From: CAZYQW01 sp964649825
GTDB taxonomy: Bacteria; Planctomycetota; B15-G4; JADJEK01
Assembly: GCA_964649825.1 (NCBI GenBank)
Contig: CAZYQW010000108.1
Span: 62,001-126,000, forward strand
Length of the DNA stretch: 64,000 nt
Direction of reading: 5' to 3'
Part shown: positions 43,708 through 51,446 of the stretch, piece by piece
Layout: the number at the start of each line of letters is the position of its first letter
How positions within the stretch are numbered: the stretch's first letter is position 1
Translations under genes and position numbers: made by a program
Notes under the pieces: generated by a model
The model's input: only the letters and a program-made list of their open reading frames with translations
The model's database searches: none
What the model was told of the DNA's origin: nothing

Positions 43708-44090
43708 ATGCTGAGGCTTTCCAGAGCCTTGAGCACCGGAGGAAGAACGCTCGAAGTGGCAGGGCAGGGGGTTCCGATTCGCGAGATCTTGCGGCAGCTT
43801 CAGGTTTCCCCGAACACCGTGCGTCGCTACCTGCGCGGCGCACCGCCGGGCGTGTACCGGCGGACGAAACGCGGCCGCGGCCGGCGACGACGCCGATCCT
43901 GGGGCGCGCGCGCGAGCTCCTCAAGGAGCAGCGCGAAACGTGCGACGCCAAGGAAGCAGCGGCTGACGGCGACACGGATCCATCGGATCCTTCGGGACGA
44001 GGGCTTCGCGGCATCGGAGCGGACGGTCCGCTCGGCGACGACTGCGGTGCGCCGGGAACCCAAGGTCACGCGGAGGCAGCGGATGCGGGG
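43708..44090 (+). pseudogene. IstA-like (IS21 family) transposase fragment
   Basis: Residual helix-turn-helix VPIREILRQLQVSPNTVRRYL followed by a basic, degraded stretch, and then TPRKQRLTATRIHRILRDEG and ASERTVRSATTAVRREP. These are the N-terminal DNA-binding regions of IstA. The DDE catalytic part and istB are missing; the reading continues into an unrelated antitoxin tail. Confidence 0.6.
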
Positions 44091-44096
44091 GCGCCC

Positions 44097-44294
44097 GAGG
44101 AACGCGCGCGCGCCGCTCGGGCGTTGCTCGAGAGCCTGGACGAGGGGGCGCCCGACGCGGACGCGAACGAGGCGCAACTCTTGGAGCTGGGTCGGCGCGT
44201 GCAGTCGATCACGAACGGTGACGCCGTCCTTCTCGACGGCGATGAGGTCCGTTCGCGAGTGCTTGCCCGACTTCGCGCCATGCGACGCGAGTGA
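44097..44294 (+). pseudogene. C-terminal remnant of an addiction-module (Unstb_antitox-type) protein
   Basis: The frame reads EERARAARALLESLDEGAPD, then ELGRRVQSITNGDAVLLDGD and EVRSRVLARLRAMRRE to TGA at 44292-44294. This matches the small addiction module protein family (LPxEERxRLAxxLLESL ... RRVxEIxxGxV ... EVxxRxRARL). The N-terminus is replaced by IS21 sequence and no start codon is seen. No partner RelE-like toxin follows in the next 220 bases. Confidence 0.55.
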
Positions 44295-44516
44295 ACGGTC
44301 CGCGCTACCTCCTGGACGCGGCGCTTGCACGTCGAACCGGAGCAGGCGTTGTTCCAAGCCGCGCCATCGGAGAACGTGTTCGGCGGCCGTGACAAGGCAC
44401 TCGGGAGAAGTGCGACCGCAACGATCGCGAGGAGACCGCCCAAACGCCCCCGCGCGCCCCGACCCAGAAGCCGCCGCGGCCGGGGACCTGGCCGCGGCAG
44501 GAGACGCCCCCACCCC
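44295..44516. other. Unassigned DNA between transposon remnants and the FG-GAP gene
   Basis: This 222-base stretch has no supported gene on either strand. It includes a long C-rich, proline-coding-like tract (about 44440-44510) and is probably eroded mobile-element DNA plus the 3' region of the convergent FG-GAP gene. Confidence 0.4.
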
Positions 44517-46151
44517 TCAATCCACGATGATCACGGCCCCCGCGGACGGCGAGGCGCCGATGGTCTGGCCGGGCGTGCCGGCGATGATCTCGAGGTCGCC
44601 GTCCCCGGTGAGGTCGATGACGGTCAGGTCGCTGGTGAATCGGTCGGCGTTCATCGCGCTCGGGTTGCGGATCGGCTGCCATGTGGCGAAGTAGGGTCCG
44701 TCCGCGATGAACAACGTGCCGGGGCCGACGCCTGGACCGGGAGGGCCGGACCACCAGTCGCCGATCGCGAGGTCGATGAACCCGTCGCCGTTGAAGTCGC
44801 CGGAGCGGATCGGATAGCCGAACGCCGACGTGGCCTGGCTCGGCGGGCGCGGGAGGGCGGTGACTTCGAACGACGGCGACTCCATGTGGAAGAGGGCGCC
44901 TTTCTCGGCGGTGACGATGTCGCCGCGGCCGTCGTTGTCGAGGTCGCGGACATGGACGGGATCGCCGAATCGAGCCAGCGCTTGTGGCTCCGTGGGCTCG
45001 ATCGTCCTCCAATGGACGAGTCCGGTCGTCGTCCCGCGGAAGACGTGGATCGAACCGGCGTTCACGATTCCCTGCACGTTCGCGCGCCCGGACCCTTCGA
45101 CGAGGTCGGCGGTGCCGTCCTGGTCGAGGTCTCCCGCGTCGATGGAAGTGCCGAAGAACTCGTCCTCGCCCGGGGTCGGACTCGTCACCGTCCGCATGTT
45201 GCTGAACGTCGGGCCGTCGAACACGGCGACGGCTCCGGCCCGCGTCATCCCGTTCACCGTCGCGTTCGAGTTCGCCACGGCGAGGTCGAGGACACCGTCG
45301 CCGTCGAGGTCGGCGGCAACGACTCGACTGCCGAAGACCCCGGCCTCCTCCCCTTGATTCGGGCTCGCCAGCGTGACGGCGGGGACGGGCGAGAAGATGG
45401 GATGCCCCGCGTAGACGTAGACGTGGGCCCGATCGGTCGGGGTCGTAATCTCCGGCGTTCCCTCGCCCACCACGAGCTCGTCGAAGCCGTCTTGATTCAA
45501 GTCGACGATCATGGCGCCGCGACCGAAGTGTCCGAAGCTCTTCGGAGTCGGCGACTGGATCACGAGCGAGGTCGAGTGGGTCGGACCGAACAGCAGGTAG
45601 ACCCGGCCGGCGGCGAAGAGTCCGTTGACGGTCTCGACGGCGCAAGCGGCGATGTCGACGAAGCCGTCGCCGTTCACGTCCCCCGCCGCCACGTAGCTTC
45701 CGAAGTTCGTGCCCGTGATCGGCGCTGGATGCGGGATCGCTGTCTGAGTGGGAAGGACCGGAGCCGACCACGTGAACGACATCGGGTTGCTCAGCTCGCC
45801 CAGGTAAAGCGCCTGCGCCACCGTGACGACTCCGAACATCGACGGGGGCACGGTCGGCAGCGAGTACGACATCACCGGCGCATCGAAGGGAGGGACGGTG
45901 GGCAACAGGAACGCCATCGGGTTCCCACCGACGTAGCCGGGGCCGAACGGCGTGTCGATCGGCGGCGCGAGCGGCGTCATGCTCCACAGAAGGAGGGGCC
46001 GCTTGTTCTGCGACGTGAACGGTCCCACGAACATCTGGACGTTGCCCCCGGGGAAGGGGGTCCCTTCCAGGCGTAGGTCGGCTCCGTTGAGCACGTGCGA
46101 TGGGGTCGCGGCGGCGAGTGCCGCCAGGAGGACGAGGCGGGATGAGAACAT
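44517..46151 (-). CDS. Secreted FG-GAP repeat (integrin-like propeller) protein
   Basis: A 544-residue exported protein. Signal peptide MFSSRLVLLAALAAATPSHV. Residues ~150-540 hold about seven FG-GAP repeats with Ca-binding DxDxDGxxD loops: AGDVNGDGFVDIAACA, IVDLNQDGFDELVVGEG, AADLDGDGVLDLAVANS, AGDLDQDGTADLVEG, VRDLDNDGRGDIVTAEK, SGDFNGDGFIDLAIGDW and VIDLTGDGDLEIIAGTP. It should fold as a seven-bladed propeller. Such proteins are common at planctomycete cell surfaces; the ligand is unknown. ATG at 46151 follows GGAGA. Confidence 0.88.
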   Translation of the reverse strand: MFSSRLVLLAALAAATPSHVLNGADLRLEGTPFPGGNVQMFVGPFTSQNKRPLLLWSMTPLAPPIDTPFGPGYVGGNPMAFLLPTVPPFDAPVMSYSLPTVPPSMFGVVTVAQALYLGELSNPMSFTWSAPVLPTQTAIPHPAPITGTNFGSYVAAGDVNGDGFVDIAACAVETVNGLFAAGRVYLLFGPTHSTSLVIQSPTPKSFGHFGRGAMIVDLNQDGFDELVVGEGTPEITTPTDRAHVYVYAGHPIFSPVPAVTLASPNQGEEAGVFGSRVVAADLDGDGVLDLAVANSNATVNGMTRAGAVAVFDGPTFSNMRTVTSPTPGEDEFFGTSIDAGDLDQDGTADLVEGSGRANVQGIVNAGSIHVFRGTTTGLVHWRTIEPTEPQALARFGDPVHVRDLDNDGRGDIVTAEKGALFHMESPSFEVTALPRPPSQATSAFGYPIRSGDFNGDGFIDLAIGDWWSGPPGPGVGPGTLFIADGPYFATWQPIRNPSAMNADRFTSDLTVIDLTGDGDLEIIAGTPGQTIGASPSAGAVIIVD

Positions 46152-46453
46152 ACGGGGATCTCCGGGGACGGTTTGGAACGCGGCCGGCGCCGCGACAGGA
46201 TAGACGGAATCGCGCCGGCCCCTGGTCACGCTCTCGTTCCCGCAGGTGCCGATTCCGGCGGCCGGCGACGGACTCCGCGCGCCGCGCCGCGTTTCCGCGG
46301 CCGACGGAACCCATTTCGGCTGAACGATTTCGCGAATCTCGACTCGCCGGCGACGGCGACTCGACGTCATCCCCGGATGGATCAGGCTTAAATGGAGCCA
46401 TGCGCCGGCGCGCGCGTCCGTCGCGTCGCCCCTCGCACCTCGAAGGAGCACCC
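46152..46453. other. Divergent promoter region
   Basis: The 302 bases between two divergent exported-protein genes. I see only the two ribosome-binding sites (GGAGA for the minus-strand gene, AAGGAG at 46443-46448 for the plus-strand gene) and no convincing operator, hairpin or small ORF. Both promoters must lie here. Confidence 0.5.
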
Positions 46454-47761
46454 ATGTCCCAGCGCGTCTCGATCCTCCTCTTCGCCTCCTCGTTCGCGTG
46501 GCTCGCCGCGGCCGCGGCGGCGGAGCCCGGCCCGAAGCTCGTATCGATGCCCGTCTTCGGCCCGCCTCCGGACGCGGGATCGTCGCAGGCGTCGGTCTCC
46601 GCGACGGGCCGCTTCGTGGCGTTCGCGTCGGCCGCGTCGAACTTCGGCCCACTGGTCAACGGGCAGGTCCAGATCCTCGTCGGAGACCGCAAGCTCGACA
46701 AGTTCGAGGTCGTGTCGGTGAGCAGCGGCGGCACGCCGGCGAACGGCTGGTGCGGAGAGCCGCAGATCTCCTCCGACGCGCGCTACGTTCTCTTCGTGTC
46801 GCTCGCGAGCAACCTGGTCCCGTTCGACACGAACGGCCTGGCCGACGTCTTTCGCCACGACCGTCTGACGCACCAGACGGTGCGCGCGTCGATCGGGATC
46901 CTCGGCCAGTCTGCGAACGCGGAGGCGTGCGACGCCCGCATGTCGTCGAACGGACGCTTCGTCGTGTTCACGTCCGCCGCGACCAACCTCATGATCCAGG
47001 CGGTCAACGGAACGCGCCAGGTCTATCTGCGGGACCTGCTCCTCTCGACCACTCGGCTGGCCTCGGTCTGCAACGGTGTCATCGCCGACAAGAACTGCCG
47101 GTCTCCGGCCGTGACGAACGACGGCCGGTACGTCGTGTTCGAGTCGCGTTCCCCGGCGCTCGCCGGCGAGTCCTCCAGCAGCTTTGGCGAATCTTCCAGC
47201 AGCTTCGGTGGGGCCGCCGGCGTCTTCGAGGAGATGCGCCAGGTCTTCCTCGCCGACCTCCTCCTCGGGACCACGACGATGGCCTCGGTCGCGGCGAACG
47301 GGGCGCCCGCGAACGGCGACTCGTTCACGCCGGCGATCAATCCGAGCGGTCGCTTCATCGCGTTCACCAGCCGGGCGACGAACCTGGTGAAGGGCGACAA
47401 GAACGCCGCCATCGACCTGTTCGTCCTCGACCGCAAGAAGTCGAAGATGCGCCGGCTCGTCGCAGAGACGATGCCGGCCGCCGCCGGCGACTGTTTCCGG
47501 CCGTCGCTGTCGAAGAACGGTCGCGCCGTCGCGTGCGAGGTCGAGGAGCTGTTCGCCGGCCCTCTCCGTCAGGTCTATCGCTTCGATCTCGCCTCCGGCA
47601 TGGGCGTCCGCGTCAGCAACTCCGGCGCCGGAAACGCGGCGAACGGCTCGTGCGAGCGGCCGTCGATCGCCGCGAACGGCCGGTTCATCGCCTTCCACAC
47701 CGCGGCTCCGAACCTCACCAAGGGGGCGGTCGACGTCGGGGTGTTCCTCGTGAAGGACTGA
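46454..47761 (+). CDS. Secreted TolB/PD40-like beta-propeller protein
   Basis: A 435-residue exported protein. Signal peptide ILLFASSFAWLAAAAAAEP. Six repeats with the PD40/TolB pattern follow: ASVSATGRFVAFASAASNF, PQISSDARYVLFVSLASNL, ARMSSNGRFVVFTSAATNL, PAVTNDGRYVVFESRSPAL, PAINPSGRFIAFTSRATNL and PSIAANGRFIAFHTAAPNL. Each is followed by a VFxxDRxT-type strand, giving a six-bladed propeller. A duplicated GESSSSFGESSSSFGG insert lies near residue 240. The ATG has AAGGAG 5 bases upstream. Function unknown. Confidence 0.82.
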   Translation: MSQRVSILLFASSFAWLAAAAAAEPGPKLVSMPVFGPPPDAGSSQASVSATGRFVAFASAASNFGPLVNGQVQILVGDRKLDKFEVVSVSSGGTPANGWCGEPQISSDARYVLFVSLASNLVPFDTNGLADVFRHDRLTHQTVRASIGILGQSANAEACDARMSSNGRFVVFTSAATNLMIQAVNGTRQVYLRDLLLSTTRLASVCNGVIADKNCRSPAVTNDGRYVVFESRSPALAGESSSSFGESSSSFGGAAGVFEEMRQVFLADLLLGTTTMASVAANGAPANGDSFTPAINPSGRFIAFTSRATNLVKGDKNAAIDLFVLDRKKSKMRRLVAETMPAAAGDCFRPSLSKNGRAVACEVEELFAGPLRQVYRFDLASGMGVRVSNSGAGNAANGSCERPSIAANGRFIAFHTAAPNLTKGAVDVGVFLVKD

Positions 47762-47910
47762 TCGGCGCCCACCGATGGTTCCGCGACCACCCGTCCGTCC
47801 GGCGCGAGACGGGAATCGGGTCGACGTCAGCACCGCCGTGGGCTATAGCAGCGCGTCTCGGGAATCCGGGACGACGTCGATTCATCAACGCGAAAGGAGC
47901 TCACGTCGCA

Positions 47911-48522
47911 ATGACCGAGTGTCAGGGTATTCAGGTGGGGCAGATGGTCCCCGATTTCAAGCTCGCGACCTTCGACCCGAAGACGGGGGGGTTCGGCGAG
48001 TTCTCGCTGTCCGCGAACGGGAACGCGGGGAGGTGGAGCATCCTGTTCTTCTACCCGGCCGACTTCACCTTCGTGTGAGCGACGGAGTTCGCTGCTCTGG
48101 CAGAGCAGTACGATCGCTTCGTGAAGCTCGGCGCCGAGGTCGTCACGATCAGCTGCGACACGCAGTTCGTCCACCTCGCATGGCAGCGCGACGAGAAAGA
48201 GCTCGCCGCCGTGAAGTTCCCGATGGGCGCCGACCCGACCGGGCGCGTGGCGCGTCAGTTCGGCGTCTACATCGATGACGCGGGGATCCCGTTGCGAGGG
48301 ACGTTCATCGTCGCCCCCGACGGGAAGCTGATGAACACCGAGGTGAACTTCCTGAACATGGGCCGCAACATCGACGAGCTCCTGCGGAAGTTCAAGGCGA
48401 ACCTCTACCTCTCGAAGAAGACGAAGGAAGGGTGCCCGTCGAAGTGGAAGGACGAGGGCGACGCGACCCTCGAGCCCGGACCGCACATGGTCGGACGCGT
48501 CCACGAGGCGCTCCGCCGCTGA
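47911..48522 (+). CDS. ahpC: AhpC-type peroxiredoxin with in-frame UGA (probable selenocysteine) at the peroxidatic position
   Basis: A 203-residue typical 2-Cys peroxiredoxin, if UGA at 48076-48078 is read through. The active-site loop reads FFYPADFTFV-UGA-ATEF, where AhpC has FTFVCPTE; the UGA is exactly the peroxidatic Cys codon (residue 56). Sequence after the UGA continues in frame with normal AhpC: VVTISCDTQFVHLAWQRDEK, RGTFIVAPDGKL and the resolving Cys175 in EGCPSKWK. A hairpin with G-rich loop sits about 20 bases after the UGA. The enzyme reduces peroxides, resolving through Cys175 to a reductase such as AhpF/AhpD or thioredoxin. AAAGGAG lies 11 bases before the ATG. A point mutation or sequencing error (TGC to TGA) is the alternative. 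The usual Pro after the active residue is Ala here. Confidence 0.85.
48079..48117 (+). promoter_or_regulatory. Candidate bacterial SECIS element
   Basis: Immediately 3' of the UGA codon. The stem CTGCTC (48092-48097) pairs with GAGCAG (48103-48108) around the loop TGGCA, which can tighten to GGC. The stem extends downward as TCG/CGA (48089-48091 with 48111-48113, leaving a TA bulge), and GCGA (48079-48082) can pair with TCGC (48114-48117). The loop lies about 20 bases after the UGA and has G among its first bases, within the known spacing for bacterial SECIS hairpins that recruit SelB. Confidence 0.65.
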
Positions 48523-48532
48523 TCGCGTGAAT

Positions 48533-48585
48533 GCACAAGCGCGGGGCCGGTCGCGCGACGCCGCGGCCGGCCCTGTGCTCGTTTT
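48533..48585 (+). terminator. Rho-independent terminator after ahpC
   Basis: GCACA and GGGGCCGG (48533-48550) pair with CCGGCCC and TGTGC (48567-48578), followed by the tail TCGTTTTC. It lies between ahpC and the convergent AIM24 gene. Confidence 0.7.
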
Positions 48586-48609
48586 CGTGCGCCAGCGTGG
48601 GAGCGGGAA

Positions 48610-49635
48610 TCAGCGCCCGTCGATCAAGTTGCCGAGTCCGAACGCGGCGTCGAGGATCGAGCCTTCGCCCTTGCGGCTCCCGCCCGTCTGCGGCGCGGCG
48701 CGGTAGATCCGGTCGGCGAGTCGGCTGAGCGGCAGCGACTGGAGCCAGACCTTGCCCGGCCCGGTCAGCGTGGCGAAGAAGATCCCCTCGCCGCCGAACA
48801 AGGCCGTCTTGATCTTGCCGACGAACTGGATGTCGTACTCCACGGTCGGCACCAGCGCGACGATGCATCCCGTGTCGACGCGCAGTTTCTGGCCTCGCTC
48901 GAGCTCGATCGCGTGGACGGTGCCGCCCGCGTGGACGAACGTCAGGCCGTCGCCTTCGAGCTTCTGCATGATGAAGCCCTCGCCGCCGAACAGGCCGACG
49001 CCGATCCGCTTCTGGAACTCGATGCCGACCGACACGCCGCGCGCCGCGCACAGGAAAGAGTCCTTCTGGCAGATGAGCCGGCCGCCCAGCCCGGCGAGAT
49101 CCATCGGAAGGATCTTGCCCGCGTACGGAGCGGCGAACGCGACGCGCTCCTTGCCGCTGCTCGTGTTCGTGAAGACGGTCATGAACAGGCTCTCGCCCGT
49201 CAGCAGGCGCTTGCCCGCCCCGAGCAGCGAGTCCAGCACTCCCGGGCGTTCCTTCCGGCTCGCGTCGCCGAAGATCGTCTCCATCTCGATCCCCTGCGTC
49301 ATGTACATCATCACGCCCGCCTCGGCGATCGCGGCTTCGCCGGGGTCGAGCTCGACCTCGACGAACTGCATCTCGGTGCCGTGGATCTCGAAGTCGATGT
49401 CGTGCGCGCGGCGACCCGGCACCGCCGGACGGGTCGGCGGCGAGGGCGGAGCTCCGAGCACCGACGCGAACCGCGGCACGTCCTTCAGCGGCGTCCAGTC
49501 CGTCATGCCCGCCGTGTAGACCAGGGTCTCGGGCGTGACGCTCTCGTTCCGGATGTTGCTGAGGATCTCGTCCGTTCCGACGGGACCGATCTGATGCCCG
49601 CCGATCGCCATGTACCACTGGTCGCCTGACGTCAT
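48610..49635 (-). CDS. GYF_2-AIM24 (TIGR00266) family protein
   Basis: A 341-residue protein with two parts. Residues ~5-60 are a GYF_2-type domain (QWYMAIGGHQIGPVGTDEIL, then VYTAGMTDWTPLKDVPRF). Residues ~80-320 are the AIM24/TIGR00266 fold, rich in glycine turns: GVMMYMTQGIEMETIFGD, GESLFMTVFTNTSSGKERV, GLFGGEGFIMQKLEGDGLTFVHAGGTV and TALFGGEGIFFATLTGPGKVWLQSLPLSRLA. Bacterial function is unknown. It is downstream of the TerB-like gene on the same strand with a 16-base gap, so the two form an operon. Confidence 0.88.
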   Translation of the reverse strand: MTSGDQWYMAIGGHQIGPVGTDEILSNIRNESVTPETLVYTAGMTDWTPLKDVPRFASVLGAPPSPPTRPAVPGRRAHDIDFEIHGTEMQFVEVELDPGEAAIAEAGVMMYMTQGIEMETIFGDASRKERPGVLDSLLGAGKRLLTGESLFMTVFTNTSSGKERVAFAAPYAGKILPMDLAGLGGRLICQKDSFLCAARGVSVGIEFQKRIGVGLFGGEGFIMQKLEGDGLTFVHAGGTVHAIELERGQKLRVDTGCIVALVPTVEYDIQFVGKIKTALFGGEGIFFATLTGPGKVWLQSLPLSRLADRIYRAAPQTGGSRKGEGSILDAAFGLGNLIDGR

Positions 49636-49651
49636 GGTTCGTCTCCGCTGC

Positions 49652-50311
49652 TCATTCCGGCGCTGACTGCGCGTCGATTCGTTCGGTGGTCTCGCGCTCG
49701 ATCCGCTCGACGCCGGCCGGGTCGAGTCCGAGCGCGTGCGCGAGCTGCGCGAGGAAGATCCTCTCGCCGCCCGTCACCTCTTCGTCGGCGCGCACGATCG
49801 TGAACGCGAAGACGTACAGCTCCTCCTTCGCGCGGGGGTCGGTCACGTCCGCCACGATCTCGGTCAGCGGCCGCGGCTTCGCGACCTCGAAGCGGAGGAT
49901 CGCCGACTCCTCCGGGTCTCCGGCGAGCTCGACGATCCGCGCCTGCTCGGACGGCGAGAGCTCGCCGTCCGCCCGCGCGGCCGAGACCATCAGCCGGAGC
50001 AGGCGGAGGGAATCCGGCGACAGCTCCGTCGTGCTCGCGGTCTGGTCGGGGAGAGGTGGTGGACCGGCGAACCCTCGTGTCGTCGTGCTCGCCGGCGCCG
50101 GGGTCCACGACGCGTCGTCGGACCGTTGGCTCCTCAGCGCCTCGATCACCCCCCACGCGACGCCGGCCGCGGTGAGAAGTCCGCCTCCGCCCAGCAGCGG
50201 CGATCGTCCTCCGGAGAGGAACCGCAGCGCGTTGCGTTGCCGCTTGCGCGTACGCCGGCCGAAGCCGAGCGTTCCGCCGAGGACCGAGCCGAGAAGGTGT
50301 CCGACGTCCAT
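49652..50311 (-). CDS. TerB/DUF533-like protein
   Basis: A 219-residue protein. A Gly-rich N-terminus with a hydrophobic segment (FLSGGRSPLLGGGGLLTAAGVAWGVIEAL) is followed by a Pro-rich linker and a helical TerB-like domain: LRLLRLMVSAARADGELSPSEQARIVELAG, then VFAFTIVRADEEVTGGERIFLAQLAHALGL with paired acidic ARADGE/RADEE turns. TerB-like domains bind divalent metal in tellurite-resistance proteins; DUF533 (YebE) proteins have this arrangement. ATG at 50311 (MDVGHLLGSVLGG) follows GAGGGCGG. It probably heads an operon with the AIM24 gene. Confidence 0.78.
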   Translation of the reverse strand: MDVGHLLGSVLGGTLGFGRRTRKRQRNALRFLSGGRSPLLGGGGLLTAAGVAWGVIEALRSQRSDDASWTPAPASTTTRGFAGPPPLPDQTASTTELSPDSLRLLRLMVSAARADGELSPSEQARIVELAGDPEESAILRFEVAKPRPLTEIVADVTDPRAKEELYVFAFTIVRADEEVTGGERIFLAQLAHALGLDPAGVERIERETTERIDAQSAPE

Positions 50312-50588
50312 TCGCCGCCCTCGCGCATCCTTCGAAGAGTCGCGTCGCGCAGGGACGCGCACGAGAGCGAGGGTATTCGAAGCTCGTCCGGAGGAGAACG
50401 GGTCTTCCGCGATTCATCGCGTTCGACGGCCGACGCACCGCCGCTGCCCCGTTCCCGTTTCCCGTTCCCGTTCGCTGGAGAGAGCGCGAATCGAGAATCG
50501 TTGCGTTCCTTCGCGCGCGTTGATCCGATGGCGCTCGCCGGCGCACGTCTTGATCACGCTGCAACGGAGGTCGCACCGGGAGGGTGCA

Positions 50589-50963
50589 ATGTCGGGCCAG
50601 AACCTGTTCGCGAACGTCCCGGCCGACCGGCCGGATGAGATCGTCAGCGTGCTCGTCGAGGGCCCCGCGGTCCGCGTCGTGCGCATCGTCTCGCGAGGCC
50701 ACGCGTCGCCTTCCGGGTTCTGGTACGACCAGGACGAGCACGAGTGGGTGCTCGTCGTGTCGGGAAGCGCCACGTTGCGGTTCGAGGACGACCGTTCGGT
50801 CGAGCTGGGTCCAGGCGACTGGATGAACATCCCCGCGCGCGTCCGGCACCGCGTGGACCGCACCGCGACGGACGAGGACACGGTGTGGGTCGCGGTCTTC
50901 TACGCGACGGCCCGAGCGGGGTCCGCGGCGTCCTCCACGAGGTCGGACGAGCCGGCGACTTGA
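50589..50963 (+). CDS. Cupin-domain protein
   Basis: A 124-residue single cupin: SGFWYDQDEHEWVLVVSGSATLRFED (motif 1, with H and E in DEHEWVLV) and SVELGPGDWMNIPARVRHRVDRT (motif 2). The metal ligands His, Glu and His are present. The substrate cannot be told from sequence; small cupins of this type include possible isomerases and sensors. ATG at 50589 has GGGAGGG upstream. It is divergent from the TerB-like gene. Confidence 0.82.
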   Translation: MSGQNLFANVPADRPDEIVSVLVEGPAVRVVRIVSRGHASPSGFWYDQDEHEWVLVVSGSATLRFEDDRSVELGPGDWMNIPARVRHRVDRTATDEDTVWVAVFYATARAGSAASSTRSDEPAT

Positions 50964-51030
50964 CGCGAGTCGGAGCCACGAGCAAGGTAGCGCGACCCGC
51001 TCACGCATCTCTCACGCCTCAGGAGACCGC

Positions 51031-51435
51031 ATGACGTCGATCGATATCCGCTTCGTCGAGACGGCGGATGCCCCGCCGCCGGCCGGCCACTACCGGCAGG
51101 GGATCGTCCACGGCGGCCTCGTCTACGTGTCGGGACAGCTTCCGATCGATCCCCAGACCCGGCGACCGATCGAAGGTTCGATCGAGGCGCAGACGGAGCG
51201 GGTGCTCCAGAACGTCGCCGCGATCGTGCGCGCGGCCGGGTCGGACGTGTCGCGCATCCTGAAGATGACGATCTACGTCGCGGACGTCGGCGCGTGGAGC
51301 GGAGTCAACGCGACGTTCGCGCGGTTCTTCGGCGAGCACCGGCCCGCGCGGGCGGTCGTGCCGACGAAGGAGCTCCACCACGGGCTGCTCGTCGAGGCCG
51401 ACGCGATCGCCGCGCTTCCCCCCGCCTCCGTCTGA
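51031..51435 (+). CDS. RidA (YjgF/YER057c) family protein
   Basis: A 134-residue RidA-family protein. The family signature includes GLVYVSGQLPIDPQT near the N-terminus, QTERVLQNVAAIVRAAGSDVSRILKMTIYV, and the C-terminal RPARAVVPTKELHHGLLVEADAIA, where the Arg binds imine carboxylates. RidA hydrolyses reactive enamine/imine intermediates from PLP enzymes; the Arg and the EADAIA end support a RidA-like activity. It lies 67 bases after the cupin gene and 11 bases before a methyltransferase, so all three may be co-transcribed. Confidence 0.9.
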   Translation: MTSIDIRFVETADAPPPAGHYRQGIVHGGLVYVSGQLPIDPQTRRPIEGSIEAQTERVLQNVAAIVRAAGSDVSRILKMTIYVADVGAWSGVNATFARFFGEHRPARAVVPTKELHHGLLVEADAIAALPPASV

Positions 51436-51446
51436 CGTCGAACGCG

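Noticed and set aside
47911..48078. ahpC as an ordinary pseudogene broken by a nonsense mutation
   Set aside because: Not excluded, but less likely: the stop replaces exactly the catalytic Cys, everything else is intact, and a SECIS-like hairpin follows.
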